64,000 nucleotides of DNA, from the NCBI GenBank assembly GCA_964036195.1, contig OZ038453.1:2809438-2873437 (forward strand), in the 5' to 3' direction. The position numbers were made by a program, and so were the translations under genes. The DNA comes from Sphaerolaimus hirsutus (lineage: Eukaryota; Nematoda; Chromadorea; Monhysterida; Sphaerolaimidae). Numbering within the stretch: the first letter of the stretch is position 1; every line of letters begins with the position of its first letter. The notes beneath the pieces are model-generated. The model saw only the letters and a list, made by a program, of their open reading frames with translations. It searched no databases and was not told the DNA's origin. Positions 42,240 through 53,589 of the stretch are shown here, one piece after another.

Positions 42240-43900
42240 AAAAAGTGCTAAGTGAAAAGTAAACGTATACAGAGTAAGTTAGTCGCATAGTGAACTTAAG
42301 TGCAAAGTGATAATGGTTCTACACGGGCTATTTTTTAAATGGGAATTTTGAAAACTACTAAATCAGTTTTGAACACAATTGAGTTCACTGGAATGAGATT
42401 CGCGTCAACTCCACTCCAGTTGATGTGGATCAAAAATAACGAATTCCGGTAAACTCAGAATTGCATTTAAAGCTGATTTGGAGATATCAAATGTTCAGTT
42501 GATAACTAGGCACAAACATTTTCATTGATGAGTTCACTTTTCATCATTAACCCGACTTATCATGAAGCACTTTTTGTCATATGTCTACTTGCTCAGTTGT
42601 TCACCTGAAAGTATTAGAGATTTTCTGATTTTTTTGAGAGTTTACAGATTGTTGTATTTTACTGCCTGTTTTATATTCATATTTTGCAGTATGATTTTAA
42701 AAAAATTAAAAGAACTTGGTGTGTTTGAAAAAATTCTTGAGTGTACAATGAAAGTACCTTCTCAGTTTTTATCAGTGAAATAGATTTATTGTTTTTAGAG
42801 AGCAGCTTTTTTCAAAGAAAAATTGGTTCATGGGTTTTTGAACACACCAAGCATTATATTTTACAAACATTATCACAGTAAATAATTTGTTTTAGAATTA
42901 TATTTTCGATTAGTTTCAAATGCTGCTATGCTTTTCTCCCCAGCATAATTTGTGAAAATATTCATTTTTTATTATGTGAATTGGTTTAGTTTCACTCTGG
43001 TATTTATTCAACAATTTAGATATTTACATATGTGTTTCTATGGTACTGTTCTATAAAAATGCAGGTGTCGATTGTTTTATTTTTGTGTTTCAAGTTTATC
43101 ACCACTAAGAGTTATTGTAGCCTGATGCCACTCCCGGGCCCTGTAAAATGTCGTATAAACGTCAAATTTTTCTAGTATTGTTATCAGTAGTTTGACATTT
43201 TACAGGACATTTTTACAAGACTTCGCACATCATGGAAATTTACATTTTTACAAGAGACATTTTTACATTTTCACATTTTACAGGTCAGAGAGTGCCCTCT
43301 AGAGTATTTGTTTCATCTCATTTCCAGTTTACAGTATCGAAGTCCCGTCTAATTTCAGCGTGCAAATATTTTTTTGCATATGCAGATTGTTATGATTTAT
43401 TGGTAAAATTGTTAAAAAATTCATATGCAAAAAAATGTGCACAAAGAGCCCATGCTAAACACAAACATTTGTGGTTAATTTTTTTGAACGCATTGTCTGT
43501 TATGGTAACATTAAGATATATTTGTGATCAGATGATCTGAATGTTTTTTAGATTTATTCCGTAATTTAAATATTTATGTACCATTAAGTTGTTTGGGCAT
43601 TTGGACCAAACTTGCATTCCACCCAACAATTTTCTCTCAATTTTTTCTCTATCACTCTTACATTTTTCACTTTTTTATTGTGCAGTTATCTTGAAAAACA
43701 ATAATTCAGCATAATTTTTTATTAAGATAATGTAAAATTAATTGAACTCTGGTGATTTACTGCTGTCTGTGAAAAAAACTGTCAGATGAAATGTGCATGC
43801 CATAAATTGGCTAAGTTCAAATAAAACTATTGTGATTCATTTCACAGGAAGTCACATAAACGAACATACAATATTACAAAATTTTGAGAAAAATTATTAG
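42240..43900. other. Intergenic stretch without an identified gene
   Basis: AT-rich. Frames at 42562-42783 and 43232-43540 give hydrophobic peptides without a known family or convincing splice sites. Around 43140-43280, tgtaaaatgtc and gacattttacag recur in both orientations, hinting at a small inverted-repeat element. Confidence 0.3.
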
Positions 43901-43915
43901 TGGAAAAATCACTTA

Positions 43916-44356
43916 TGCTGCGATTACAGCTCGGGGTAAAATTGACTGGGCGTAAAATTGATTTTGGGCGTAAAATTAATTACAGATGAATGGATAAAGA
44001 TACGACATTGTTATTTCAGTCAATAAAAGCTCAGATGCAGACGTTTCTTGTGTCCAAAGCTCATGAGTTTATTTAAATCGTACTGGGAGTTATGAATTTT
44101 AGCACAATTTTGTCCATTATGTGCTGTAAGTGGCGTAAAATTAGGGTGTAAAATTAAAAAAATTTGCACCAAAATTCATAACTTCTAGTGCAATAAAAAT
44201 AAACTGATGAGCTTTGGACACAAGCAACATCTGCATGTGCGCTTTCTTTGACTGAAATTACAATGCCATATCTTTATCCATTCACCTGTAATTAATTTTA
44301 CGCCCAAAAATCAATTTTATGCTGGTCAATTTTACGCCCGAGCTGTAATCGCAGCA
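43916..44356. mobile_element. MITE with TGCTGCGATTACAGCTCGG ends
   Basis: About 30-bp inverted ends (TGCTGCGATTACAGCTCGGG and complement), apparently flanked by TA. The arms continue complementary through ggcgtaaaattgattttggg and a roughly 180-bp internal palindrome (agcacataatggacaaaattg region). Almost the whole element can fold on itself. Confidence 0.7.
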
Positions 44357-44430
44357 TAACGGTGGCCCAATTATCGATAATCATCACACAAAACAACAAT
44401 GAACTTTTGCACGTATTTAGTATCCTGATG

Positions 44431-45428
44431 CAGAGTTGTTAAAAGTATTTTACTAAGTTTTTCAAAAGTAAAAGTAAACGTAAAGTATTTATTTTTTACT
44501 CACAGGTGAGTACAGAAAACGTAAAGTATTTGTTTTTTACTTTTACTCGGGCCAGGTCTATTTCGCACATACGCCCGTTTCGCACATGAATGAAACCCGG
44601 CCCGCACGGAGGCCTGTTTTGCACAACTGGTACAATGTGCACAATGGGCCTATGTGCGAAACGGGCAGGGGATTAGGGGAGGGGGTGTGCACAGCACTGG
44701 GTGCGGCAAACAGAATACCACTAAAGTGATAAAGTGTGTTGTTTCACGCGCCTGTGTTGCCCACATAATGAAGGAGCGGGCTACCCCTAATTATTATAAT
44801 CATTAATTGTAATTATTATATAATTATCTATAATTATTCACATCGGTCTGGGGTTGGGGGGGGGGGGTGGGATAATTGCACACGTACTTGCACTGCACTT
44901 ACATGCAATTGCAGGTGATTGCACCCAACAGCACTCAAAAAAATCTGTGAGATTTGGTAATTTGTCGCGTGGGGTCGCAATATTGGAGAGTGTCGCATTA
45001 TTGAATAGTGTCTTCGCCTATGCCTATTTCGCACTCATGAGTAAACGTGAATAAATCACTTTTGTCCCAGGAAGACGTAAAACTGGGTATTTTTGAGAAA
45101 ATTTGAGCCAATTTTCACTCAAAATAACTAGGTAATTTTCAAACTTTTTCACCATCAAATTCACTAGTTAATGTGTTTTTGCCAATTTTTATGCTATTTA
45201 TTACATTTTGTCATACTTTTAGCTTTTCTTTCTTTTTTTTCCATTTATGCCTTGTAAAAGTCTATAACGAAGCCCGTTTGAAATACGTTTTCTGTACTCG
45301 CATACTTTTAGAAAAGTACGCGAGTAAGTGAGTACCGGTATTTTTTTCGGAGGAAACGTTAACGTATTTACGCAGTACTCAAGTATCCGTACTTATCGAG
45401 TAAACGTAAATACGTTTTAACAACTATG
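44431..45428. mobile_element. CAGAGTTGTTAAA hAT-like element, compound
   Basis: CAGAGTTGTTAAAAG at the left and CGTTTTAACAACTATG at the right bound a unit with aaagtaaaagtaaacgtaaag arrays. No matching flank octamers, so ends may be from two copies. A tttcgcacat.../gtgcgaaacggg inverted unit is nested at about 44560-44665. Confidence 0.55.
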
Positions 45429-46550
45429 GTACATATTTACTACCAAACAGCAGAGTTGCGAAAGTGTATTTACACTTACCCGAAATACCCGGGTAAATGG
45501 GTATTTATATTTACACTTACACTTACACTTTCATAAAATACCCATACACTTTTTTTACACTTTCCTGAGCAAAATACCCGGGTACAGAAAGTGTATTTTT
45601 TTTCTCTCAGAGGCCCTGTTTGATGCTTTTGAGAAAGCATAAAATAAGATCATGCACAAAAAATAACTGCAGTGCACACATGCAGTTATGCATTATGAAT
45701 GTAGAAAATATGGCAAATGTACAAACTGGCCTTTGATCTCCAACCTTTGATCAGTACTCATGGTATTCTACAGTTTCATCATACTTTTGTAAAAAGGACA
45801 AGATCAATGGAAGTTCACCAACTGGACACAAAGTCAACTGGCTTTTGCATTGACATTTGCTGCATGTCCAATCTTGCATTTAAGCAGTGTGTATCGCATT
45901 GCTTAATCAGTAAATATCAACACTGAAAAAGTGCCATTTTTAGCGAACTTCATAGCACTACAGTAAATATTTTCTACAGTCTGAAATGTTTCATAAAAGG
46001 CAGTAAAATGTGAAATGCATAAAAATGACAAATATATTGATCTAAAGGTGAAAACAGTGGTGTATTCTAATGCTCAACAGTGAGAGCTCTTTCTAAAAAA
46101 ATTTTTTACACTTAGGCCCTGTTTACACGGATTTTTGGTGACGACAAAAATTTTGTGTCGTCACAGACATTTTTTGATAAAAATTGGTAATTTTACATGT
46201 GTGACGACCAATCGGCCTCGATAAATTTGGTCGTCACACATGTAAAATCAGCCTCGATAAATTTTGATATACAAAAATGCAAATTTTGTAAACATTTTAC
46301 ATGTAAATAGGTGACGTCACTTATAGAATGTCGTCACAAGCATAGCTCGTTCACAGCTTGTGACGACACATTTGGAATGCATCTGTAAATAAAATGGAAA
46401 TTTTTTAAAAAGTTGTCGGAACGCCTCGCTACCGAGGCTAATTTGTCGGAACGCTAACACCATGTATTTTATATAAAAAAACGTTTTTTTAAATTTTAAA
46501 CGTTTTTAAACAGTTTTTTTAAAAGCTCCCAGATATGGCCTTGTGTCAAC

Positions 46551-46755
46551 TAGTGATGGAATAGCGCCAGGAAAAATGGTGCCAGGCGCCAATGGCGCGA
46601 TTTTGGCGCCATTGTTTCTGGCGCCCTTTGGCGCCTGGTGCCATTTTTTTAAGATGGCGCCATGGCGCCATTTTATCTGGCGCTTTTTGGCGCCTGGCGC
46701 CATTTTTTTCAGATGGCACCATGGCACCATTTTTCCTGGCACTTTTCCATCACTA
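46551..46755. mobile_element. GGCGCCAT-array MITE, TAGTGATGGAA ends
   Basis: TAGTGATGGAATAGCGCCAGG to GGCACTTTTCCATCACTA. The 205-bp unit is nearly all permutations of ggcgccattttttt and atggcgccatggcgcc. It sits inside a TAGGGTTGG-family fragment; no flank duplication, so the site may have lost bases. Confidence 0.7.
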
Positions 46756-46950
46756 ATCCCATTATAGTCAAATGTTTGTGACTTCAAGTGAAGTTAGGCA
46801 TGGAATAGTGATCAAACAAGGTTATAAAATGAGGTTGTTACTTTGATAGTGATGTTAAAATTTTAAACACTGTGAAGGTACATGGAAGCACATTACTTGA
46901 ATGTGGAAGTACATTGCCCATGGTAGCACATAGAAATGTATGATTTGATA

Positions 46951-47386
46951 CAGGGGTTGTGCAGATTTGGACCCCTGCAGGGGTTCATATAGATAGCAAA
47001 TCACTCCTACAGAGGGCTAGATAGCTGAAAAAAAATTTTCTGGGGGGAGGGAGTTCGCGGGGGTTCAATATAGGTATAGGCTTTTCCAAGGTATAGAAGG
47101 GGAAAAACAGCTAAAATAGGTATATAAGTACATATAGTACAAAAAATAGCTGAAAATGAGCAATAAGGAACATGAATTAGAATTTTTAAGGTAAAAAACT
47201 ATAAAATGGTATGAAAATTATCGATTTTGAGCAAAAATTCGGGCAAAATTTTGATGATTTGGGGATAGATAGCTGAAAATTTTCCCTCTGGGATAGATAG
47301 GTAGCTGAGCAGGCCTCTGGGAAAGATAGATAGCTGGCGAATTTGGGGGGGGGTAACCCCCCCCCAACCCTCCTACTAAACCCCTG
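46951..47386. mobile_element. GATA-rich hAT-like MITE, nested
   Basis: CAGGGGTTGTGC to AAACCCCTG, with flanks atttgata / ctttgata (7 of 8). Same core as 20357-20839. It splits a TAGGGTTGG-family copy between ttgatac and taaatatgcc. Confidence 0.75.
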
Positions 47387-47910
47387 CTTTGATACTAAAT
47401 ATGCCACAAAATCAATAAAAACAACCACCAATGTCAATTTGTGTGTGAAATTGCATGCTTGCGCACAAAAAGTTTGCAAAATACCTAATGCTTATTTTAT
47501 AATTTAGGATACCTTATGAAATAGTACAATATCATGCTTGAATTGTGTATCATGTTCAAATTCAGTCCCACTGTAAGAGCATTGTAACAAAATACAGCCC
47601 CGGGTTCAAAACAAGCCAATACAGTACCCATTTTTGACTGTTTTATTTATTCTAATAGAATGGCACCATTCTACTGGATTTACTTGAGTAGTTCCCCTGG
47701 GGAATTATTTTTTCATCAGACAATTTTGAGGGAGGAATTATTCAAGGGGGGAATTATTATTCCATTAAAATTTGCAAACACATTTCTATCATACTACATA
47801 CACATGTATGCTCTGTTTCCATTGATATTACACATCCATTGCATCCTCACACAGCAGATGTGCTAAATTTGCACTGAATCAAACCAGGCAGCTGTTTTGT
47901 TCAGCCTGAC

Positions 47911-48776
47911 TAGGGTGTCAAAAAAATTTTTTTATGGAAAACGGAAAGGTAAAATTTTTTCACTTTACGGAAAACGGAAAGGTAAAAAAATTTCACTCAG
48001 CGGAAAACGGAAAACGAAAAGGTAGAAAAATTTATTGGTTGGAAAATGGAAAACGGATAAATGAAATGCCAGAAAACAGAAAAGGAAAGCAAAATTTTCA
48101 CGGAAATGGAAAAAATAAAGTGAAATTTGCACAGAAATGGACAAATTTGCATGCAGGTTTGCCTGTTTGGCTTTGATTGTGGTAGCTGTACATTCTGCAA
48201 CTATGGATCATGCCAGTAACTTCACTTGTAGTTCAAGCTTTGCTGAACCAACAAAAAATCATCAAAAAGTAGCAAAAACACACTACAACAACAATAAGAA
48301 TTTAGCAAAAGTGAACTTTGATGTAACTGAACAGTAAAAAGTATACTCAGCGGACTGCAAAGTATGTGTCCAACATTACTTTGTGTTTTTTTACAGATTT
48401 GGATACAGATAAAAATTATGAACGACACATGAACCTGGTAGAAAAAAACACCATAGTGGAAAACGATCAATACAGATTGGAAAAATAATGGAAAAATGCC
48501 AGAAAACTGAAAATCGAGCCAGAAAATGGAAAAATGGCCAGGAAAAATGGAATGGAAAGGTAAAAATTTTTCAACCGGAAAAAAGAAAAATGGGCCGGAA
48601 AAACGGAAACGGAAAGGTAAAAAATTTTCAGCTGCCGGAAAACAGAAAGGTAAAAATTTTTTGGCTGCCGGAAAACAGAAAGGTAAAAAAATTTCAGCTG
48701 CCGGAAAATGGAAAGGTAAATAATTTTCCTGCGGAAAGGCAGAAATGGAAAACGGAAACGGAAATTTGATGCCCTA
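47911..48776. mobile_element. TAGGGTGTC-family MITE with GGAAAACGG arrays
   Basis: TAGGGTGTCAAAAAAATTT to GGAAATTTGATGCCCTA. Arms made of ggaaaacggaaaggtaaaa; a short unique centre (48175-48460). Target duplication not clear. Open frames on both strands are repeat by-products. Confidence 0.65.
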
Positions 48777-48780
48777 CAAC

Positions 48781-49343
48781 TAGGGTTCAAACGGGACCGC
48801 GGTCCCGGTAGATGGTTCAGCAAAATTCCGGGACTGAGGCGGTACCGGTCCCAGTCCCAGTTCCAGTCCTAGTCCCAGTCCCGGTCCCCCAGTCCCGGTC
48901 CTGAAAAAATAAATGTCAGTCCCGGTCCCAGTCCCGGTACGATCCGCCAGTCTTGGTCCCGATCCCTTGAATTTTGTAGTGGTCCCGATAAGGGATAAAA
49001 AAACGTTGTTTTACACTGAATAAACAACGTTTTTTCATAAAATCATCATTTCAGGGGCTCTATTATGATTTCGAAGGCCTATTTTATCACTTCAAGGGCC
49101 TATTATTCTGGTCCCGCTACCCCAGTCCCGGTCCCAGTAGATGGTTCGGCAAAATTCTGGGACTGAGGCGGTACCGGTCCCGGTCCCAGCCCGACACCCC
49201 AGTCACGGTCCCGATAAAAAATAAATGCCACTCCCGGTCCCGGTCTTGGTACGATCTGCCAGTCCTGGTCCCGGTCCCGATAAGAAAAATTTCTGTTCCC
49301 AGTCGCGGTCCCAGCCCGAAAAACTGGTCCTGTTTGAACCCTA
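48781..49343. mobile_element. TAGGGTTCAAACGGGA MITE with a switched GGTCCC array
   Basis: Same TIR as the GGGATC family (TAGGGTTCAAACGGGAC to GTCCTGTTTGAACCCTA), but both arms are arrays of cagtcccggtcc instead of gggatc. Flanks cctacaac / ataacaac agree only at 5 of 8. Centre different from 18618-19152. Confidence 0.75.
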
Positions 49344-49822
49344 ATAACAACTAGATTGACTTTGAATTAGAATTCGACAAAATTGTTTTGAATACAAAAG
49401 TATGGGCCACCATGTATATGAATGGCCATTTCAGAAAACCCAAAAAGCAAAACAAAACATGCCAACGTAAGCAACAGAACCGTTGACACGCATTTGGGCC
49501 AACCTGTATTTGGGGTGGGGCACTGTGTGCTGAGAATGCGTTGAGATTCGAGGAAAGAGGCCCCAATCCACTGTGGATACATCCTATGTACTATATATAT
49601 GCGACCACTTTTTCTCAAAAATATGGAACTTTACACTCGACTTATGAAACTTTTTGAAGTGTAATTTTTGTTTTTTTGTCATCACCCAAAAAAAACGTGT
49701 AAACGCTGCCTTATGTTTTTCTCTGGGGGTCACACTATTACAGAGGGTCGCATTAAACTCACACTACATGTACAAAGGGGTCTCACCATTGGTTGGATCG
49801 CTTATTGGAGGGGGGTCATAAT

Positions 49823-50944
49823 TAGGGTTGGAAAAAAATGTGTTTTTTAACTCCTTGTTTTTTTAAAAGGTCCCAGATATGGTTATGGGTCCGCAAATAT
49901 AGGTACTTTAGACAACTGGCAGTACTTTGTGATGTTAAATATGACCATATAATGGCTGTGGAGCCATAGGAGAGCATTATAGTGGTGCTTTGTGTCAAAA
50001 ATATCCATTTTTTGTCGACATATTTCGCCTTATAGTCAAATGTTCGTGACTTCAGGTGAAGTTTGGCATGGAATAGTGATCAAACAAGGTTTTAAAAGAA
50101 AGTTGTTACTTTAGTGATCTTACACACTGTGGAGGTACATGTAAGCACTCTACCTGAATATTATATACTACAGCAACATGACAGCTTATTAACCCATGGT
50201 AGCTAGGGTGTTAAATTTCCGTTTTCCGTTTCCATTTTCCGCAGGCAAATTTTTTCCGTTTTCCGTTCCGTTTTCCGGCTGCTGAATTTTTTTTCCGTTT
50301 TCTGTTCCGTTTTCCGGCAACTTTTTTTCCGTTTTTCCTGCTAATTTTCTGTTTTCCGGCTAAATTTTCAGTTTTTCCGCCTTTTTTCCGTTTTCCGCCT
50401 CAAATTTCAGTTTTTCCACCTTTTTTCCATTTTCTGCCTCAATTTTCCATTTTTCCGCCTCAATTTAGATTTTTGTGGCTTAGCTTTCTGTTTTCTGATT
50501 AGCCAAACTGGTAAAAATTCATGCAGATTGTCAATGATGTAAATTTTTTTCCATTTCCAGCAAAATGACTGCAAATTTTTTCCACTTCCATCAAAATTTC
50601 CGCTAATTTGATCTGTTTTCCGGCAAAATTTCAGCAAGTTTTTCCATTTCCTTGCAAATTAGATTTTTCCGTTTCTGATTTTCCGGCCTCTTTTTCCGTT
50701 TTCCGGCCGCTGAAATTTTTCCCGCTGCTGAGATACAAAAAATGCCACAAAACCAATGAAAACAGCTACCAATGTCAATTTGTGTGTGAAATTGCGTGCT
50801 TGCACACAGAAAAATAATGCAAAATACCTAGTGCTTAGTACTAAAAATGTTGGCCAATGTTTAAAACATTTTGGACATCATGTTTTTTTTGAAAACAACG
50901 TTTTTTTAAATAAAAAACGTTTTAAAAAACGTCAGCCAACCCTT
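49823..50944. mobile_element. TAGGGTTGG-family hAT-like element
   Basis: TAGGGTTGGAAAAAAATG to CAGCCAACCCTT, perfect duplication GTCATAAT (49815-49822, 50945-50952). Body as in 38861-39506. A TAGGGTGTTAAATTTCC-type unit (ttttccgttttcc arrays) is inserted at about 50204-50735. Confidence 0.8.
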
Positions 50945-51811
50945 GTCATAATAATTGAGTATTTATGGTATATATCTATATAAACTAGTGAAAAATTCAC
51001 ATTCCACCTATCACACACTCACAAAATATTTTGCTGTGATGTTTCAGATAAAAGACACATTGTCATCACTGAAAAAACACGTTCACAGCTTGTGACGACT
51101 TTGAGCCATTTTTCTGTGTCACTACGATATGTGCGTGACGATCACAGCGATGAATTTGCTGTTCGTCACACTCAAAATCAAATGTTCTCGATTTGTCGGA
51201 ATTTTGTCGGAATCAAAAACAACTTCCGGCGACAACAAAAAAATGCAGTGGTCTATCACTCTTTAACGACCAAGACAATATGAATGAAATTTCACATGCA
51301 TATACCCCTCAGTACTACATATACTCAACCACCTTTTCTCGAAAATATGGAACTTAACAATCGACTTATGAAACTTTTTAAAGTGTCATTTTTGTTTTTT
51401 GTTGTCACCCAAAAATCCGTGTAAACGCTGCCTTACACTTTTTTTTACACTTTCCTAGGTATTTTTATAATACCTTACACTTTTGGTATCCATACTCAAA
51501 ATTTGGAAAGTGTATTTACACTTACACTTACACTTTCCAAAAATACCGGTATTTTAACAACTCTGCCAAACAGACGGCAATTATTGAAAAAAAACATTAA
51601 AAAAAGTAAAAAACTACCTAGTTGTGAAGTTGTTACAACACTTCCACGGTCTGAAAGATCAACTGTACTGATGCCGCAGCACGAAGCGTGTGGAAAAAAT
51701 GTCGTTGTAAACACGATATTTATTGCATTTAAAAAAAAACTGTTTAAAAACTCCAGCCATCCCCGACTAGGAAGTTTCACAGTGAATTGCTCAATTATTT
51801 TCAGGTAAATA

Positions 51812-52713
51812 CATGGTCCGACTGACAAGTCCCCGGGCAGTGCTCGCCATTCGCGCTAGGGGTAAGCTACGGTCATAAAATTTTAACACGTAAACGTAAC
51901 AGGTGTTTTGAGTATTCACTTAAAATTTCATCCCCCTAGCTCCACCCACTGCGGAACTGTGGGGGTTACAATTTCGGTCATTTTGTACTGATGTACAAAT
52001 GGTGCTCTAGCTCAATGCTGCTTTTAGTTGTGATCATGAAACTTTGGCTAGTGTAAGCCACCAGTGTTGGCAATGTGCTGATAGTATTCAACACTTTAAT
52101 CAACATCGTTGCTATTAAGGTAAAATTGATATGCTGATCAGGGTGAAGTGCAAGAAACGTGGGAACTGTGATGGATGTTTTTGGTGATCATCTGAGATCA
52201 TGTTGTATTGCAGTGATTTTAATGTTGTTTTGAAATGTGCTGTAAATAAATTATGTGAATCAAATTTCATGTGTGTTTCATTACTAATCTGTTGTGGACA
52301 CATTACCTGTGTTCAACAGCAGTGTGCATGCAAAATGCATCCTGTATTAACCACTTTTTGAAAAGGATAGGTAGAATGATGAATTTGGTAGTGAGAGTAG
52401 TGACAGTAATGACACTATGAACTAGGCTTATGATATCATAGCTAATGTTGGTTAGTGCTGGCACATTGCCAACACTGGTGACTTACACTAGCCAAAGTTT
52501 CATGATCACAACTTAAAGCAGCATTGAGCTAGAGCACCATTTGTACATCAGTACAAAATGACCGAAATTGTAACACCCACAGTTCCGCAGTGGGTGGAGC
52601 TAGAGGGGTGAAATTTTGGGTGAAAACTCAAAACACCTGATATTACCTATGACCGTAGCTTACCCCTAGCGCGAATGGCGAGCACTGCCCGGGGACTTTT
52701 CAGCCGGACCATG
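51812..52713. mobile_element. Foldback element with ~270-bp arms
   Basis: From CATGGTCCGACTGACAAG to its complement at 52695-52713, the two arms remain highly similar for about 270 bases (blocks gcgctaggggtaagctacgg, ctccacccactgcgg, gtgtaagccaccagtg). The spacer is about 360 bases. TAAATA flanks both sides. Superfamily not assigned. Confidence 0.8.
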
Positions 52714-52728
52714 TAAATATATCTACTC

Positions 52729-52876
52729 CCGTATTTGGTCGTAATACCCCCCTCGAAATACCACCTCAAAATGGACACTATGAACTTATAAACCCCCTCG
52801 AAATGCCACCCCTTAGTTTAACACCCCCTCAAAATTTCCAAAAATGACCCCGTGGGGGTTATTCGAGGAAATACGG
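52729..52876. repeat. Short mariner-like MITE, CCGTATT family
   Basis: CCGTATTTGGTCGTAATACC to ATTCGAGGAAATACGG, cgaaataccacccc arms, deleted core. Noncoding. Confidence 0.6.
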
Positions 52877-52879
52877 TAT

Positions 52880-53200
52880 TTATTTGTGTGGGAACCGCTA
52901 AAAAATTTTTTAGAAATTTTGGAAGCTCAGCTACTTCAGCTCAGCTCAGCTTGGAAGTAATAAAAAACAAGTAAAAAATTCGAAAAGTAATCAAACGATT
53001 CGAAAACTATTTTTGAAGGCTATAAAAAATCGAAATTCTAAAAGTCATTAAAAAAATACGCAAAAAGATTAAACACTTTTTACAGAGGGTTTTTTGCCAA
53101 GGGGTGGGTGAGGCGTGCTGATACATTTATCAAAACTTTCTAAACATGACATTTTACATTGGACACTTTATTTAATCACTTTATACTTGGGTTACTTTAC
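52880..53200. other. AT-rich sequence without gene
   Basis: Short period text aaagtaataaaaa...cgaaaa recurs and resembles 59920-60110. It may be a degenerate A-rich repeat; nothing else seen. Confidence 0.3.
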
Positions 53201-53411
53201 ACTCTGCACGCGTGGTTCCCGTTGGAAGCGTGCCAACGATTGCTTTACGCATGCAATTTTCATAAAAAATTTAACTCAATAATCGTTGTTATGACGCTAA
53301 ATGTTAACTTATTCAGGACACTGATTTTTCATCCTTAACACAAAAATCGCATGCTTACTCATCATTGGCACGCTTCCAACGTGAGACATAAATACGTGCG
53401 AGGGCAGAGTA
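53200..53411. repeat. Inverted-repeat element with cgttggaagcgtgcca arms
   Basis: actctgcacgcgtgg...cgttggaagcgtgcc at the left and ttggcacgcttccaacg...cgtgcgagggcagagt at the right. Arms about 50 bp, imperfect. Target duplication not resolved. Confidence 0.6.
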
Positions 53412-53589
53412 TCATGTCCGCCGAGTATACCTTAATACCGAAATACTTTTTCCAGTGTATTTTCTGGTTTCGATGGACCGCCCCGGCATCAATTTTTGTG
53501 TGATATTATGAATATGGCATGTTTACATATAGAGCGATATCTACTTATTTTCCATCGTCAGCCGCAACGTTGGCCCGATTTCTAGGTTA

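Larger units (their letters stand above)
46115..51432. mobile_element. PIF/Harbinger-like element, GGCCCTGTTTACACGG ends
   Basis: GGCCCTGTTTACACGGATTT and its near complement ...ATCCGTGTAAACGCTGCC, flanked by TTA on both sides. GG-starting ends and a TTA duplication fit PIF/Harbinger. Arms have gtgacgac/gtcgtcac motifs. The interior has no transposase frame; it is filled by elements at 46440-47480, 46951-47386, 47911-48776, 48781-49343 and 49823-50944. Confidence 0.65.
45451..51565. mobile_element. hAT-like element (CAGAGTTG ends) enclosing a nested stack
   Basis: CAGAGTTGCGAAAGTG to TTTTAACAACTCTG with perfect duplication CCAAACAG (45443-45450, 51566-51573). Arms are acacttacactttc arrays. 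About 5.3 kb of its 6.1 kb is later insertions, chiefly 46115-51432. Own sequence remains at about 45451-46114 and 51433-51565. Confidence 0.8.

Noticed and set aside
48488-48823. Lys/Glu/Asn-rich and complementary Phe/Ser-rich frames
   Set aside because: They are translations of ggaaaacggaaa arrays in a MITE.
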